Below, in pieces: positions 33,676 to 41,685 of a stretch of DNA of 64,000 nucleotides; the stretch's first letter is position 1; every line of letters starts with the position of its first letter. A program made the position numbers and the translations under genes. Where the stretch lies: the NCBI RefSeq assembly GCF_902859875.1, contig NZ_CADIKF010000034.1, forward strand, positions 1 through 64,000, in the 5' to 3' direction. The notes beneath the pieces were generated by a model. The model had not been told where the DNA came from and did not search any database. It saw only the letters and a list, made by a program, of their open reading frames with translations. Source of the stretch: Paraburkholderia solisilvae. GTDB lineage: Bacteria > Pseudomonadota > Gammaproteobacteria > Burkholderiales > Burkholderiaceae.

Positions 33676-34671
33676 TCAGAAATATTTCTTCAGGTCCATG
33701 CCCTGATACATCGACGCGACCAGATCGCCGTAGCCGTTGAACATCAGCGTCTTGCGCTTCGGCGTGAAAAAGCCGTCTTCGCCGATCCGGCGTTCGGTGG
33801 CCTGACTCCAGCGCGGATGGTCGACGTTCGGGTTGACGTTCGAATAGAAGCCGTATTCGTGCGGCGCATAGGTGTTCCAGCTGGTCGGCGGCTGCTGCTC
33901 GACAAAGCGGATTTTCACCAGTGACTTCGCGCTCTTGAAGCCGTACTTCCACGGCAGGACAATGCGCACCGGCGCGCCGTTCTGATTCGGCAGCACCTGG
34001 CCGTACAGGCCCATCGTCAGCAGCGTCAGCGGACTCATCGCTTCATCCATCCGCAGGCCTTCCGAATACGGCCAATCGAGAATCGGGTCCGACAGGCCGG
34101 GCATCTGCGACGGATCGGCTAGCGTGATGAACTGCACATACTTGGCGTTGCCGGTCGGCTGCGCGCGCTTGATCAGTTCGGACAACGGCACGCCGACCCA
34201 CGGAATCACCATCGACCAGCCCTCGACGCATCGATGCCGGTACACGCGCTCCTCGAGCGGCGCGAGCTTCAGCAACTCGTCGATATCGTAGACTTTCGGG
34301 TTCTTCACCTCGCCTTCGACGCTCACCTTCCACGGACGCGGCCGCAGCGTGCCCGCGTGATGCGCCGGGTCGGACTTGTCGGTGCCGAACTCATAGAAGT
34401 TGTTGTACGTGGTGATGTCCTGATACGGCGTCGCCTTGTCGGCTACGACAAATTTCGGATTGGTCTTTGCCGCCAGCTTCTGGGCCTTCGAATCGGGCGA
34501 CGAGAACGCCGCAAATGCGTCGCCGGGCGCGCCGATCAGTCCGCCGAGCGCCGCGGCGCCGGCTGCCTGCAGCACGCGCCGCCTGTTTTCAAATATCCGC
34601 TGCGGGGTGATCTCGCTGCGCGGAATGTCGTCGCCGGCCAGCCGCGACGCGCCGGTTCGCCTGATCCACAT
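33676..34671 (-). CDS. msrP: MsrP, periplasmic molybdopterin methionine sulfoxide reductase
   Basis: A 331-aa molybdoenzyme that repairs oxidised Met in periplasmic proteins. A Tat signal lies at about residues 28-55 (ENRRRVLQAAGAAALGGLIG). The Mo-coordinating Cys is in YRHRCVEGWSMVIPW, followed by WKYGFKSAKSLVKI. It is the first gene of msrPQ. The pair lies next to cytochrome c assembly genes, which is position only. Confidence 0.95.
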   Translation of the reverse strand: MWIRRTGASRLAGDDIPRSEITPQRIFENRRRVLQAAGAAALGGLIGAPGDAFAAFSSPDSKAQKLAAKTNPKFVVADKATPYQDITTYNNFYEFGTDKSDPAHHAGTLRPRPWKVSVEGEVKNPKVYDIDELLKLAPLEERVYRHRCVEGWSMVIPWVGVPLSELIKRAQPTGNAKYVQFITLADPSQMPGLSDPILDWPYSEGLRMDEAMSPLTLLTMGLYGQVLPNQNGAPVRIVLPWKYGFKSAKSLVKIRFVEQQPPTSWNTYAPHEYGFYSNVNPNVDHPRWSQATERRIGEDGFFTPKRKTLMFNGYGDLVASMYQGMDLKKYF

Positions 34672-34796
34672 GATGCTGCTCCTCGCGCGCCTGCCCCGGC
34701 CCGCTCATTGATGGTTCGACCCGTGGTCGATGTGGTCGTCCACTACTTCCTGTTGTAGCAAACGAAAGAGATTCCGAAATCATCCCGTACCAGCAT

Positions 34797-34829
34797 AAAA
34801 AAACCGCCGGTGCAGCGCACACGGCGGTT
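34797..34829 (-). terminator. Rho-independent terminator after ccsA
   Basis: On the minus strand AACCGCCG and CGGCGGTT pair around a 12-nt loop and are followed by TTTTT. It lies 37 nt after the ccsA stop and closes the resB-ccsA unit ahead of msrP. Confidence 0.9.
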
Positions 34830-34865
34830 GTTTGGTCGGCTTCCGGCCGTGGATATGACAGCTTG

Positions 34866-36065
34866 CTACAGCTTTCCGTAGCTGTGCAGCCCGGAGAGGA
34901 ACATATTCACGCCGAGGAACGCGAACGTCGTGACCAGCAGGCCGGTGAGCGCCCACCATGCGGCGACCGCGCCGCGCAGTCCCTTCATCAGGCGCATATG
35001 CAACCATGCCGCATAGTTCAGCCAAACGATCAGCGCCCAGGTTTCTTTCGGATCCCAGCTCCAGTAGCCGCCCCACGCCTCGGCGGCCCACAGCGCGCCG
35101 AGGATGGTCGCGACGGTGAAGAACGCAAAGCCGACCGCGATCGACTTGTACATCAGGTCGTCGAGCACATCGAGCGTGGGCAGCCGGTCGGCCAGCACGC
35201 CGCGCTCTTTCATCAGATACGCGACGCCGACCATCGCCGACAGCGCGAAGCTGCCGTAACCGATGAAGTTGGCCGGCACGTGGATCTTCATCCACCAGCT
35301 CTGCAGCGCCGGCACGAGCGGCTGGATCTGCTGCGCATCGCGCGCGATCGAATACCACATCAGGAAGCCGACCGCGGCGGTGATGACGAGCAGCACGAAG
35401 GCACCGAGCGCGCGCGTGTTGTAATGCGATTCGTAATACAGATAGAAAAGCGCGGTGATCAGGCTGAACAGCACGAACACTTCGTACAGGTTCGAGATCG
35501 GAATATGGCCGACGTCCGCGCCGATCAGATACGACTCGTACCAGCGCACCATCAGGCCGGTGAAACCCATCAGCACGGCCGCCCACGTCATCTTCGAACC
35601 GATTGCGGCGCCCACCGGCGAACGCGATAGCAGGCCGATCCAGTAGAAGAGCGTGGCGAACACAAAGAGCGCGCTCATCCAGAGAATCGCGGACTGGCTC
35701 GACAGGAAATATTTGAGGAAAAACGCGTTATCGGCGCGCGACAGGTCGCCGTGGTAAATCTGGATGGCCAGCAGCGACAGTGCCGCGATGCCGATCATCA
35801 GAGGCCGCACCGGTTTCCAGCGCCAGCCGAGCACGACGAACACCGGCACCGAGCACACCAGCACCAGCTTGTCGTAATAGTTCATGAACCCGTGGTAGCG
35901 CGTCAGCGCAAACCCCGCACCGCCGACCAGCACCAGCGCGAATAGCCAGTCGAACGCTTTGAGACGCTTCAGGAACGGGCGGTCGTCGAGCAGGCCGCTG
36001 TATGCCGCGGGCGCGGCGCCGGGCCGTTGGGAAGGCGTGGAGGAGGAAACCTGAGTCAAGTCCAT
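34866..36065 (-). CDS. Cytochrome c biogenesis protein CcsA/ResC type (WWD haem handler), often annotated ccsB
   Basis: The 399-aa integral-membrane partner of ResB in system II cytochrome c maturation; it exports haem and attaches it to CXXCH apoproteins. The C-terminal half carries the WWD motif region WGGYWSWDPKETWALI, flanked by conserved His candidates (KIHVPANFIGYG, ESHYN). About eight membrane segments can be read. Names differ between groups: the same protein is called CcsA, ResC or CcsB. It starts 4 nt after resB. Confidence 0.94.
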   Translation of the reverse strand: MDLTQVSSSTPSQRPGAAPAAYSGLLDDRPFLKRLKAFDWLFALVLVGGAGFALTRYHGFMNYYDKLVLVCSVPVFVVLGWRWKPVRPLMIGIAALSLLAIQIYHGDLSRADNAFFLKYFLSSQSAILWMSALFVFATLFYWIGLLSRSPVGAAIGSKMTWAAVLMGFTGLMVRWYESYLIGADVGHIPISNLYEVFVLFSLITALFYLYYESHYNTRALGAFVLLVITAAVGFLMWYSIARDAQQIQPLVPALQSWWMKIHVPANFIGYGSFALSAMVGVAYLMKERGVLADRLPTLDVLDDLMYKSIAVGFAFFTVATILGALWAAEAWGGYWSWDPKETWALIVWLNYAAWLHMRLMKGLRGAVAAWWALTGLLVTTFAFLGVNMFLSGLHSYGKL

Positions 36066-36069
36066 GATC

Positions 36070-38295
36070 TTACCGGTTCGAATCTTGTGGGCCGGTTGCC
36101 GGCGCAGCCGGATGGCTGCCGCCGCCGGACGCAGCGGACGCTACGGAATCGTCGGCCGGTTTGGCGCCGAGCACCGCACCGACCGCATCGCGCGTCTCTT
36201 TGAACTCTTTGTCGAAGTCGAACGTCTTGCGTGCGCTCGACATCGCCATCACGACGTTCACGCCGCGATCCGTGTCTTTGAGCCAGAACCACAGGCGCCG
36301 TTCGCGCACATAGAACATCGAGAAGATGCCCAGCACGAGGAGCAGGCTGCCAAGATACACGACTTTTTTGCCCGGCGCGCGCGTCAACTGAAATACCGAA
36401 GCTTGCACCTGCTTGAAGGAGTCGAGTTGCAGATAAACCGGCGATCCGTACAAAAAGCTGTCAGAAATTGCATTGATCGAGTTCTGCACGAAACGGCTGG
36501 ACGCATCGCCGGGCTGCACCGGCGCCTCGCCCGCTTGCGTGCGCGACAGCTGCCAGACGTCCCACATCGCGCCTTCCAGCATGCGCAGCAACAGTCCCGC
36601 CGCCTTCTCCTGCTCGGCTTTCGGCACCGAATGGTCGATAAACGTCGCGATCGCCTGGAAGCCGCCGAACGCCTGGCCGCGCGGCGGCGTGCCCAGACTG
36701 CTGTCGGCGCCGGCAAACAGCGTCAGGACGCGCACCGCGCTCTCCTCCAGGTGCTGCTGCAATTCCTGATTCGAGCCCGGCACCGAACGCTGCGCGAATC
36801 GATGCGCGGCTTCGGCGCGCGTCGCCGGATTTTCCAGCGCCGCGCGCAGGTTCATCCACTCCTTGACCGTGCCGCCCTCGTCCGCGGGGATGCGCAGGTA
36901 GCGGAACGAATCGTCCGGATTCGTGCGCATGCCGGCGAGGAACACGCGATCGCCGGCAACCTCGACCGGCAGCATGTAGTTGTTGTACTCGCGCGCCTGG
37001 CCGTCCTTGTCGCGCACTTTGTATTGCACCGACGGCCCGACATTGTGCAGATCGAGCGGCCTGGATGTCTTCGCGCCGGAACCGAGGCGCTCATCGAACG
37101 CCTGTTGCAGCGTTTGATGCGCCGCGACGCCGCGCGCGTCGGTCTGGCCGCTGCCGTTCGTGATGTTTTCGACGTTGATCGCGCGGAAATCGGCGAATTC
37201 GACAGTCTGGCCGTCCTCGCCGGGAACGTTGCCCGTGAGCGGCGTGGAACTGCCGATCGTGCCGTCGAACGGTACCGTTTTCGCGCTGCCGCCGCTCATC
37301 GGATACGCGGTCATCTTCATCTCCGAGCCGCCGTCCTGGAAGCTCGACTGATAGATCGACACGCCGTCGTACTCGAAGGGCTTGTTCACCTCGACGCGAG
37401 CCGGAATGCGCTGGCCAGTCTTATGGTCGATCACGACGATGTCGCTCGCGAAAAGCTTCGGCATCCCCGTCGTGTAGTAATCGACGATGAACTTGTCGAG
37501 CTGGATCGAGAACGGCAGATCCTGGATCAGCGAACCGTTCGGCTCGTTCAGAATCGCAGTCGACACGTGCTGCCCTTCGGGCACCCACGCGTAACCGCGG
37601 AACGTCGGATTCGACTGCGACAGCCGATGCTCGGGCGGGATGTCGTTGATCACCGTATTGCTGCTGATCGGCGATTTATCGAAGAGCCACATCTGCAGCT
37701 TGATCGGCAGATTGCTGTCGAGCAGGCCGCCGATGCAGATGATCACGATCGCAAGATGCGCCGAGATATAGCCGAGCTTCGTCATCGCGCCGCGCTTCGC
37801 GGCAATCAGCGTTGCGCCGTCGGACTCGCGCGTGACGAACCTGTAGCCGAGCTTGCCGGACAGTTGCGACAGCGTCGCGGCAGCCTCGGCGCGCGAACCC
37901 TGCGCGACGAACTCACCCTTGTGATGGAACGCGCGCAGACTCGCTTCGCGCACCTTGTCCTTCCAGCTCTTCGTATCGGCGATCATCTTCGGCGCATTGC
38001 GGATCACGCACAGCGACACCGACGTGATCAGAAAGCCGAGGATCAGCATGAACCACCACGCGCTGTACACCGTGTAGAGGCTGAGTGACCGGAAGATGTC
38101 CGCCCAGAACGGGCCGAACTGATTGACGTAGTTCGGGTACGGGTCGTCCTGAGTCAGCACGGTGCCGATGATGCTCGCGATTGCGAGGATCACCAGCATC
38201 GCGATCGCAAAGCGCATCGAGCTAAGCAACTCGATGAGTTCGCGCGCGATTCGCTGGCGCGATTTCGACTGCAGACCCGATGTGGTAACGCTCAT
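36070..38295 (-). CDS. resB: ResB (Ccs1) cytochrome c biogenesis protein
   Basis: A 741-aa membrane protein of system II cytochrome c maturation. It has three membrane segments near the N-terminus (FAIAMLVILAIASIIGTVL, WWFMLILGFLITSVSLCVI, LGYISAHLAIVIICIGG), a large periplasmic domain, and a final segment, VVYLGSLLLVLGIFSMFYV. ResB holds apocytochrome and haem for the partner encoded just downstream. The C-terminal 60 residues are hydrophilic and variable. The adjacent diheme cytochrome c4 gene is a natural client. Confidence 0.95.
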   Translation of the reverse strand: MSVTTSGLQSKSRQRIARELIELLSSMRFAIAMLVILAIASIIGTVLTQDDPYPNYVNQFGPFWADIFRSLSLYTVYSAWWFMLILGFLITSVSLCVIRNAPKMIADTKSWKDKVREASLRAFHHKGEFVAQGSRAEAAATLSQLSGKLGYRFVTRESDGATLIAAKRGAMTKLGYISAHLAIVIICIGGLLDSNLPIKLQMWLFDKSPISSNTVINDIPPEHRLSQSNPTFRGYAWVPEGQHVSTAILNEPNGSLIQDLPFSIQLDKFIVDYYTTGMPKLFASDIVVIDHKTGQRIPARVEVNKPFEYDGVSIYQSSFQDGGSEMKMTAYPMSGGSAKTVPFDGTIGSSTPLTGNVPGEDGQTVEFADFRAINVENITNGSGQTDARGVAAHQTLQQAFDERLGSGAKTSRPLDLHNVGPSVQYKVRDKDGQAREYNNYMLPVEVAGDRVFLAGMRTNPDDSFRYLRIPADEGGTVKEWMNLRAALENPATRAEAAHRFAQRSVPGSNQELQQHLEESAVRVLTLFAGADSSLGTPPRGQAFGGFQAIATFIDHSVPKAEQEKAAGLLLRMLEGAMWDVWQLSRTQAGEAPVQPGDASSRFVQNSINAISDSFLYGSPVYLQLDSFKQVQASVFQLTRAPGKKVVYLGSLLLVLGIFSMFYVRERRLWFWLKDTDRGVNVVMAMSSARKTFDFDKEFKETRDAVGAVLGAKPADDSVASAASGGGSHPAAPATGPQDSNR

Positions 38296-38315
38296 TCAAA
38301 CTCCGACTGAACAGC

Positions 38316-38367
38316 AAAAAAGGGTGCAGGGCCGTCGCATCGCGGCGACGCCCTCACCCTTTTCTTG
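38316..38367 (-). terminator. Hairpin terminator between cytochrome c4 gene and resB, usable from both sides
   Basis: GGGTG and CACCC, then AGGG and CCCT and GTCGC/GCGAC, form a long imperfect stem. On the minus strand it is followed by TTTTTT (end of the cytochrome c4 transcript). On the plus strand TTTTCTTGTTTTTT follows as well. Confidence 0.85.
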
Positions 38368-38481
38368 TTTTTTGCCCGCTTTGACGACGGGCTCTACGAC
38401 TCGTCAGCAGACCGTGCACGCATAGCGGCAATGGTCTGCCCGGTTCGCCGCCAAGTCCGCGCGACTGGTGCGGACGCTAGC

Positions 38482-39135
38482 TTAATGCAAACCGGCGATG
38501 TAATCAGCGACGGCCTTGATTTCACTATCCGAGAGACGCTGCGCGATAGCATGCATCGCCTCGTTGTTGTTGCGCGCGCCCGGCCCTTGCTGGAACGCGG
38601 TCAACTGCGCCGCAACGTACTCGGCCCACTGCCCCGACAGCCGCGGATACTGCGACGGAATGCCCTGGCCGGTCGGCCCGTGGCAACCTGCGCAGGCCGG
38701 CACGCCCTTATCCGCGATGCCCGAGCGGTAGATCTTTTGTCCGAGCGGGACCGTGTCCTTGTTGTGCGCGTAGCCGGGCTTCGGCACCTGCGTGGAGAAA
38801 TACGCGGCCACGTTCACCATGTCCTGGTCGGACAGCGCGCCCGAGATGCCGGCCATGATCGGATTGCTACGCGCGGGCTGCTTTGCGCCCGGCTGCGTTT
38901 TGAAATCCTTGAGCTCTTTGACGAGGTATTCCGGATGCTGGCCGGCGAGTTTCGGATACGCACCGCCTGCGCTATTGCCATCCGCACCGTGACACGAAGC
39001 GCATACCTGCGCTGCGATTGCCTGCCCCCGATTCAAATCCGGCTTTGCCTGCTCTGCCGCTTTTGCCTGTACCGCCAAACCTGAAAGACCTACCGCTGTG
39101 TGAAGCACCACCAGCATCCTGCCCAGTCGATTCAT
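38482..39135 (-). CDS. Diheme cytochrome c4
   Basis: A 217-aa periplasmic cytochrome with two c-type haem sites, CASCHG and CAGCHG, each in a similar domain of about 90 residues: VCASCHGADGNS...YPKLAGQHPEYL and ACAGCHGPTGQG...YPRLSGQWAEYV. Each domain has its distal Met region. The Sec signal ends near VQAKAA. It carries electrons to terminal oxidases. Start at 39135; GTG at 39141 is also in frame. The genes for its haem attachment (resB and partner) are next downstream. Confidence 0.93.
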   Translation of the reverse strand: MNRLGRMLVVLHTAVGLSGLAVQAKAAEQAKPDLNRGQAIAAQVCASCHGADGNSAGGAYPKLAGQHPEYLVKELKDFKTQPGAKQPARSNPIMAGISGALSDQDMVNVAAYFSTQVPKPGYAHNKDTVPLGQKIYRSGIADKGVPACAGCHGPTGQGIPSQYPRLSGQWAEYVAAQLTAFQQGPGARNNNEAMHAIAQRLSDSEIKAVADYIAGLH

Positions 39136-39498
39136 TCGCACACCCTGTTTCGTCTTGTGGGAATTAGAGGTTCTGCAAAATACGACGGCGACCGAATTAC
39201 CTGATTGAATTACCCCATGTCACGCAACTCAAGCCAGGCAACGCTGTTACGCATTGAGCGTGCGCCTTGTTGCATACGGCTTTACAGGTTTTCAGTAAAC
39301 CATCGTATTGTACAATAACTCGCTAATCGCGAAGACGCCAGTCGGGCTTGCCCCGCAGCCAGTCCGGACACGGCCTTCGACGCGCGCTGGAAAAATGCCC
39401 TTCACGCGGGGCCGATATGCCCCGCTTCTGCCCGTTCCACCGTTGCCAGGCATCGCTCCGTGCGTCGTCAGGTCCTGCATTCCATTCCGGTCTCTTTC
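39136..39498. other. Divergent region between cytochrome c4 gene and engB
   Basis: No gene is seen. On the plus strand TTTTCA (39289-39294) and TACAAT (39311-39316), 16 nt apart, may be the engB promoter, leaving a leader of about 175 nt. A promoter for the cytochrome gene on the minus strand must also be here but is not clear. Confidence 0.45.
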
Positions 39499-40164
39499 AT
39501 GTCCTTTCTGCTCCACCAGGCCCGCTTTTTCACCACGGTCAATCATTTGCGCGATCTGCCGAGCACCGCGCAACCTGAAATTGCATTTGCCGGGCGCTCG
39601 AATGCGGGCAAGTCCACGGCGATCAACGTGCTGTGCAATCAGAAGCGTCTCGCGTTCGCCAGCAAAACGCCGGGGCGTACGCAGCACATCAACTACTTCT
39701 CGGTCGGGCCGGCCGACGAGCCGGTCGCGCATCTGGTCGATCTGCCGGGTTATGGCTATGCGGAAGTGCCAGGCGCCGCGAAGGCGCACTGGGAAGCCTT
39801 GCTGTCAACTTACTTGCAGTCGCGCGCGCAGTTGCGCGGCATGATCCTGATGATGGATTCGCGCCGCCCGCTCACCGAACTGGACCGGCGCATGATCGAG
39901 TGGTTCGCGCCCACCGGCAAGCCGATTCATACGCTGCTGACCAAATGTGACAAATTGACGCGTCAGGAAGGCACCAACGCGCTGCGCACGACACAAAAAG
40001 GGTTTGCCGAGTATCGTGCGGCCGGCTATCAGGGCGAACTCACCGCGCAGCTCTTTTCCGCGCTCAAGCGCATCGGTTTCGAAGAAGCACATGAGTTGAT
40101 CGAGAGCTGGGTTGCGCCCGATATCGGCAGCGATCCGGCCGACGATTCGGGCAGCGCGGCGTGA
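39499..40164 (+). CDS. engB: Ribosome-biogenesis GTPase EngB (YihA/YsxC)
   Basis: A 221-aa GTPase needed for large-subunit assembly. G1 is GRSNAGKST, G2 the TPGRTQHINYF switch, G3 DLPGYGYA, G4 TKCDKL and G5 SALKR. Start at 39499 (MSFLLHQARFFTTVNHL) matches the family; an open extension to a GTG at 39460 is possible, and neither start has a clear Shine-Dalgarno. It is followed by hemB. Confidence 0.95.
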   Translation: MSFLLHQARFFTTVNHLRDLPSTAQPEIAFAGRSNAGKSTAINVLCNQKRLAFASKTPGRTQHINYFSVGPADEPVAHLVDLPGYGYAEVPGAAKAHWEALLSTYLQSRAQLRGMILMMDSRRPLTELDRRMIEWFAPTGKPIHTLLTKCDKLTRQEGTNALRTTQKGFAEYRAAGYQGELTAQLFSALKRIGFEEAHELIESWVAPDIGSDPADDSGSAA

Positions 40165-40273
40165 TTGCGGCCATTGTCGAATGCCGCGCGGCTGACGCGC
40201 TCGTTCGCGACGATGGGCTTGGCGCCGCAGAACGTACGCCCAGCAACAGCGAGCGCAGTTTCCGGCCGACCAT

Positions 40274-40304
40274 AAAAAAACCCGCCGCACATTGACGGCG
40301 GGTT
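40274..40304 (-). terminator. Strong hairpin with U-run only on the minus strand, between engB and hemB
   Basis: AACCCGCCG and CGGCGGGTT pair perfectly around an 8-nt loop. Read on the minus strand the stem is followed by TTTTTTT; read on the plus strand it is followed by AAACAG. Both flanking genes are on the plus strand. Confidence 0.7.
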
Positions 40305-40459
40305 AAACAGCCTAATCGAAAAACGACAGGCACCCGCTCAGGGAGGAGAAGCGGGGAGGTCGGCGCAGCGCGCCTTGCTCGATCGGTATGATATACCATT
40401 GTCTCAAAAAGTTTCTGGCACCCACCCGCCCTCGGTTTCACATTCGCACGAGTTTCGAT

Positions 40460-41458
40460 ATGAGTTTTTACCCGCATCACCGTCCGCGCCGGATGCGGCG
40501 CGACGAGTTCTCGCGCCGCATGATGCGCGAGAACGTTCTCACCACTAATGACCTGATCTATCCGGTGTTCGTCGTCGAAGGCGCCAACGTGCGGCAGGCC
40601 GTGCCTTCGATGCCCGGCGTCGAGCGCGTGTCGGTGGATCTGCTGATGGGCGTGGCCGAACAGTGCGTCGCATTGGGCGTGCCGGTGTTGTCGCTGTTCC
40701 CGGCGATCGAAGCGTCGCTGAAAACGCCCGACGGCCGCGAAGCGACCAACTCCGCCGGCCTGATCCCGCGTGCCGTGCGCGAATTGAAGAAGCACTTCCC
40801 CGAGCTCGGCGTGCTGACGGACGTCGCACTCGATCCTTACACCAGCCACGGCCAGGACGGCGTGCTCGACGAAGCCGGTTATGTGATCAATGACGCCACT
40901 GTCGAGATTCTGGTCGAACAGGCGAAGGCGCAGGCCGAAGCGGGCGTCGATATCGTTGCGCCGTCGGACATGATGGACGGCCGTATCGGTGCGATCCGCG
41001 AGATGCTCGAGAGCGAGGAGCACATCCACACGCGGATCATGGCGTATTCGGCCAAGTTTGCGTCGGCGTTCTACGGGCCGTTTCGCGATGCGGTCGGTTC
41101 CGCGGCGAATCTCGGCAAGAGCAACAAGATGACGTATCAGCTCGACCCCGCCAATTCGGACGAAGCGATGCGCGAAATTCGCGCCGACATCGATGAAGGC
41201 GCGGACATGGTGATGGTCAAGCCGGGCATGCCGTATCTCGACATCGTGCGCCGCGTACGCGACGAGTTTCATTTTCCGACGTATGTGTATCAGGTCAGCG
41301 GTGAGTACGCGATGTTGAAGGCAGCCGCGCAGAACGGCTGGCTCGATCACGACAAGGTGATGATGGAATCGCTGCTCGCGTTCAAGCGCGCAGGTGCGAA
41401 CGGCATCCTGACGTATTTCGCCCTCGACGCGGCGCGGCTGCTTCGCGCGCAGAAGTGA
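40460..41458 (+). CDS. hemB: Delta-aminolevulinic acid dehydratase (porphobilinogen synthase) HemB
   Basis: Condenses two 5-aminolevulinate molecules to porphobilinogen in haem synthesis. The 332-aa protein has both active-site lysine regions, YSAKFASAFYGPF and MVMVKPGMPYLD. The metal loop reads DVALDPYTSHGQDG, with Asp/Ala where zinc enzymes have cysteines, so it should be of the Mg-dependent Pseudomonas type. Start at 40460 (MSFYPHHRPRR) gives normal length. An in-frame ATG at 40388 precedes it without support. Confidence 0.97.
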   Translation: MSFYPHHRPRRMRRDEFSRRMMRENVLTTNDLIYPVFVVEGANVRQAVPSMPGVERVSVDLLMGVAEQCVALGVPVLSLFPAIEASLKTPDGREATNSAGLIPRAVRELKKHFPELGVLTDVALDPYTSHGQDGVLDEAGYVINDATVEILVEQAKAQAEAGVDIVAPSDMMDGRIGAIREMLESEEHIHTRIMAYSAKFASAFYGPFRDAVGSAANLGKSNKMTYQLDPANSDEAMREIRADIDEGADMVMVKPGMPYLDIVRRVRDEFHFPTYVYQVSGEYAMLKAAAQNGWLDHDKVMMESLLAFKRAGANGILTYFALDAARLLRAQK

Positions 41459-41583
41459 ACGGTTGATTCTTGACAGGGATGTCGTGAATTGCAGGTTTGC
41501 GTAGTGTGGGCCTTGCGTGTGCCTTGAAGTAGTGCGGTATGCAAGGCGACGCGCGACGAGCATTGCAGTCGCGGCAAATTGAG

Positions 41584-41622
41584 AAAGCGGAGCATTCGTC
41601 GTTCAGAATGCTCCGCTTTTTT
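41584..41622 (+). terminator. Rho-independent terminator of hemB
   Basis: AAAGCGGAGCATTC and its perfect reverse complement (14 bp) enclose an 8-nt loop and run into TTTTTT. It lies 125 nt after the hemB stop and faces the convergent dsbD gene. Confidence 0.93.
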
Positions 41623-41685
41623 GTTGGTTTGCTTCGTTGATGTAACGCCGATGTGCGTACCGCGCTTTCGCGCCGGCGGCATCGA

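Noticed and set aside
36064..38088. A 674-codon plus-strand frame opposite resB
   Set aside because: It is a shadow of resB; the minus-strand frame has membrane segments and matches the ResB family.
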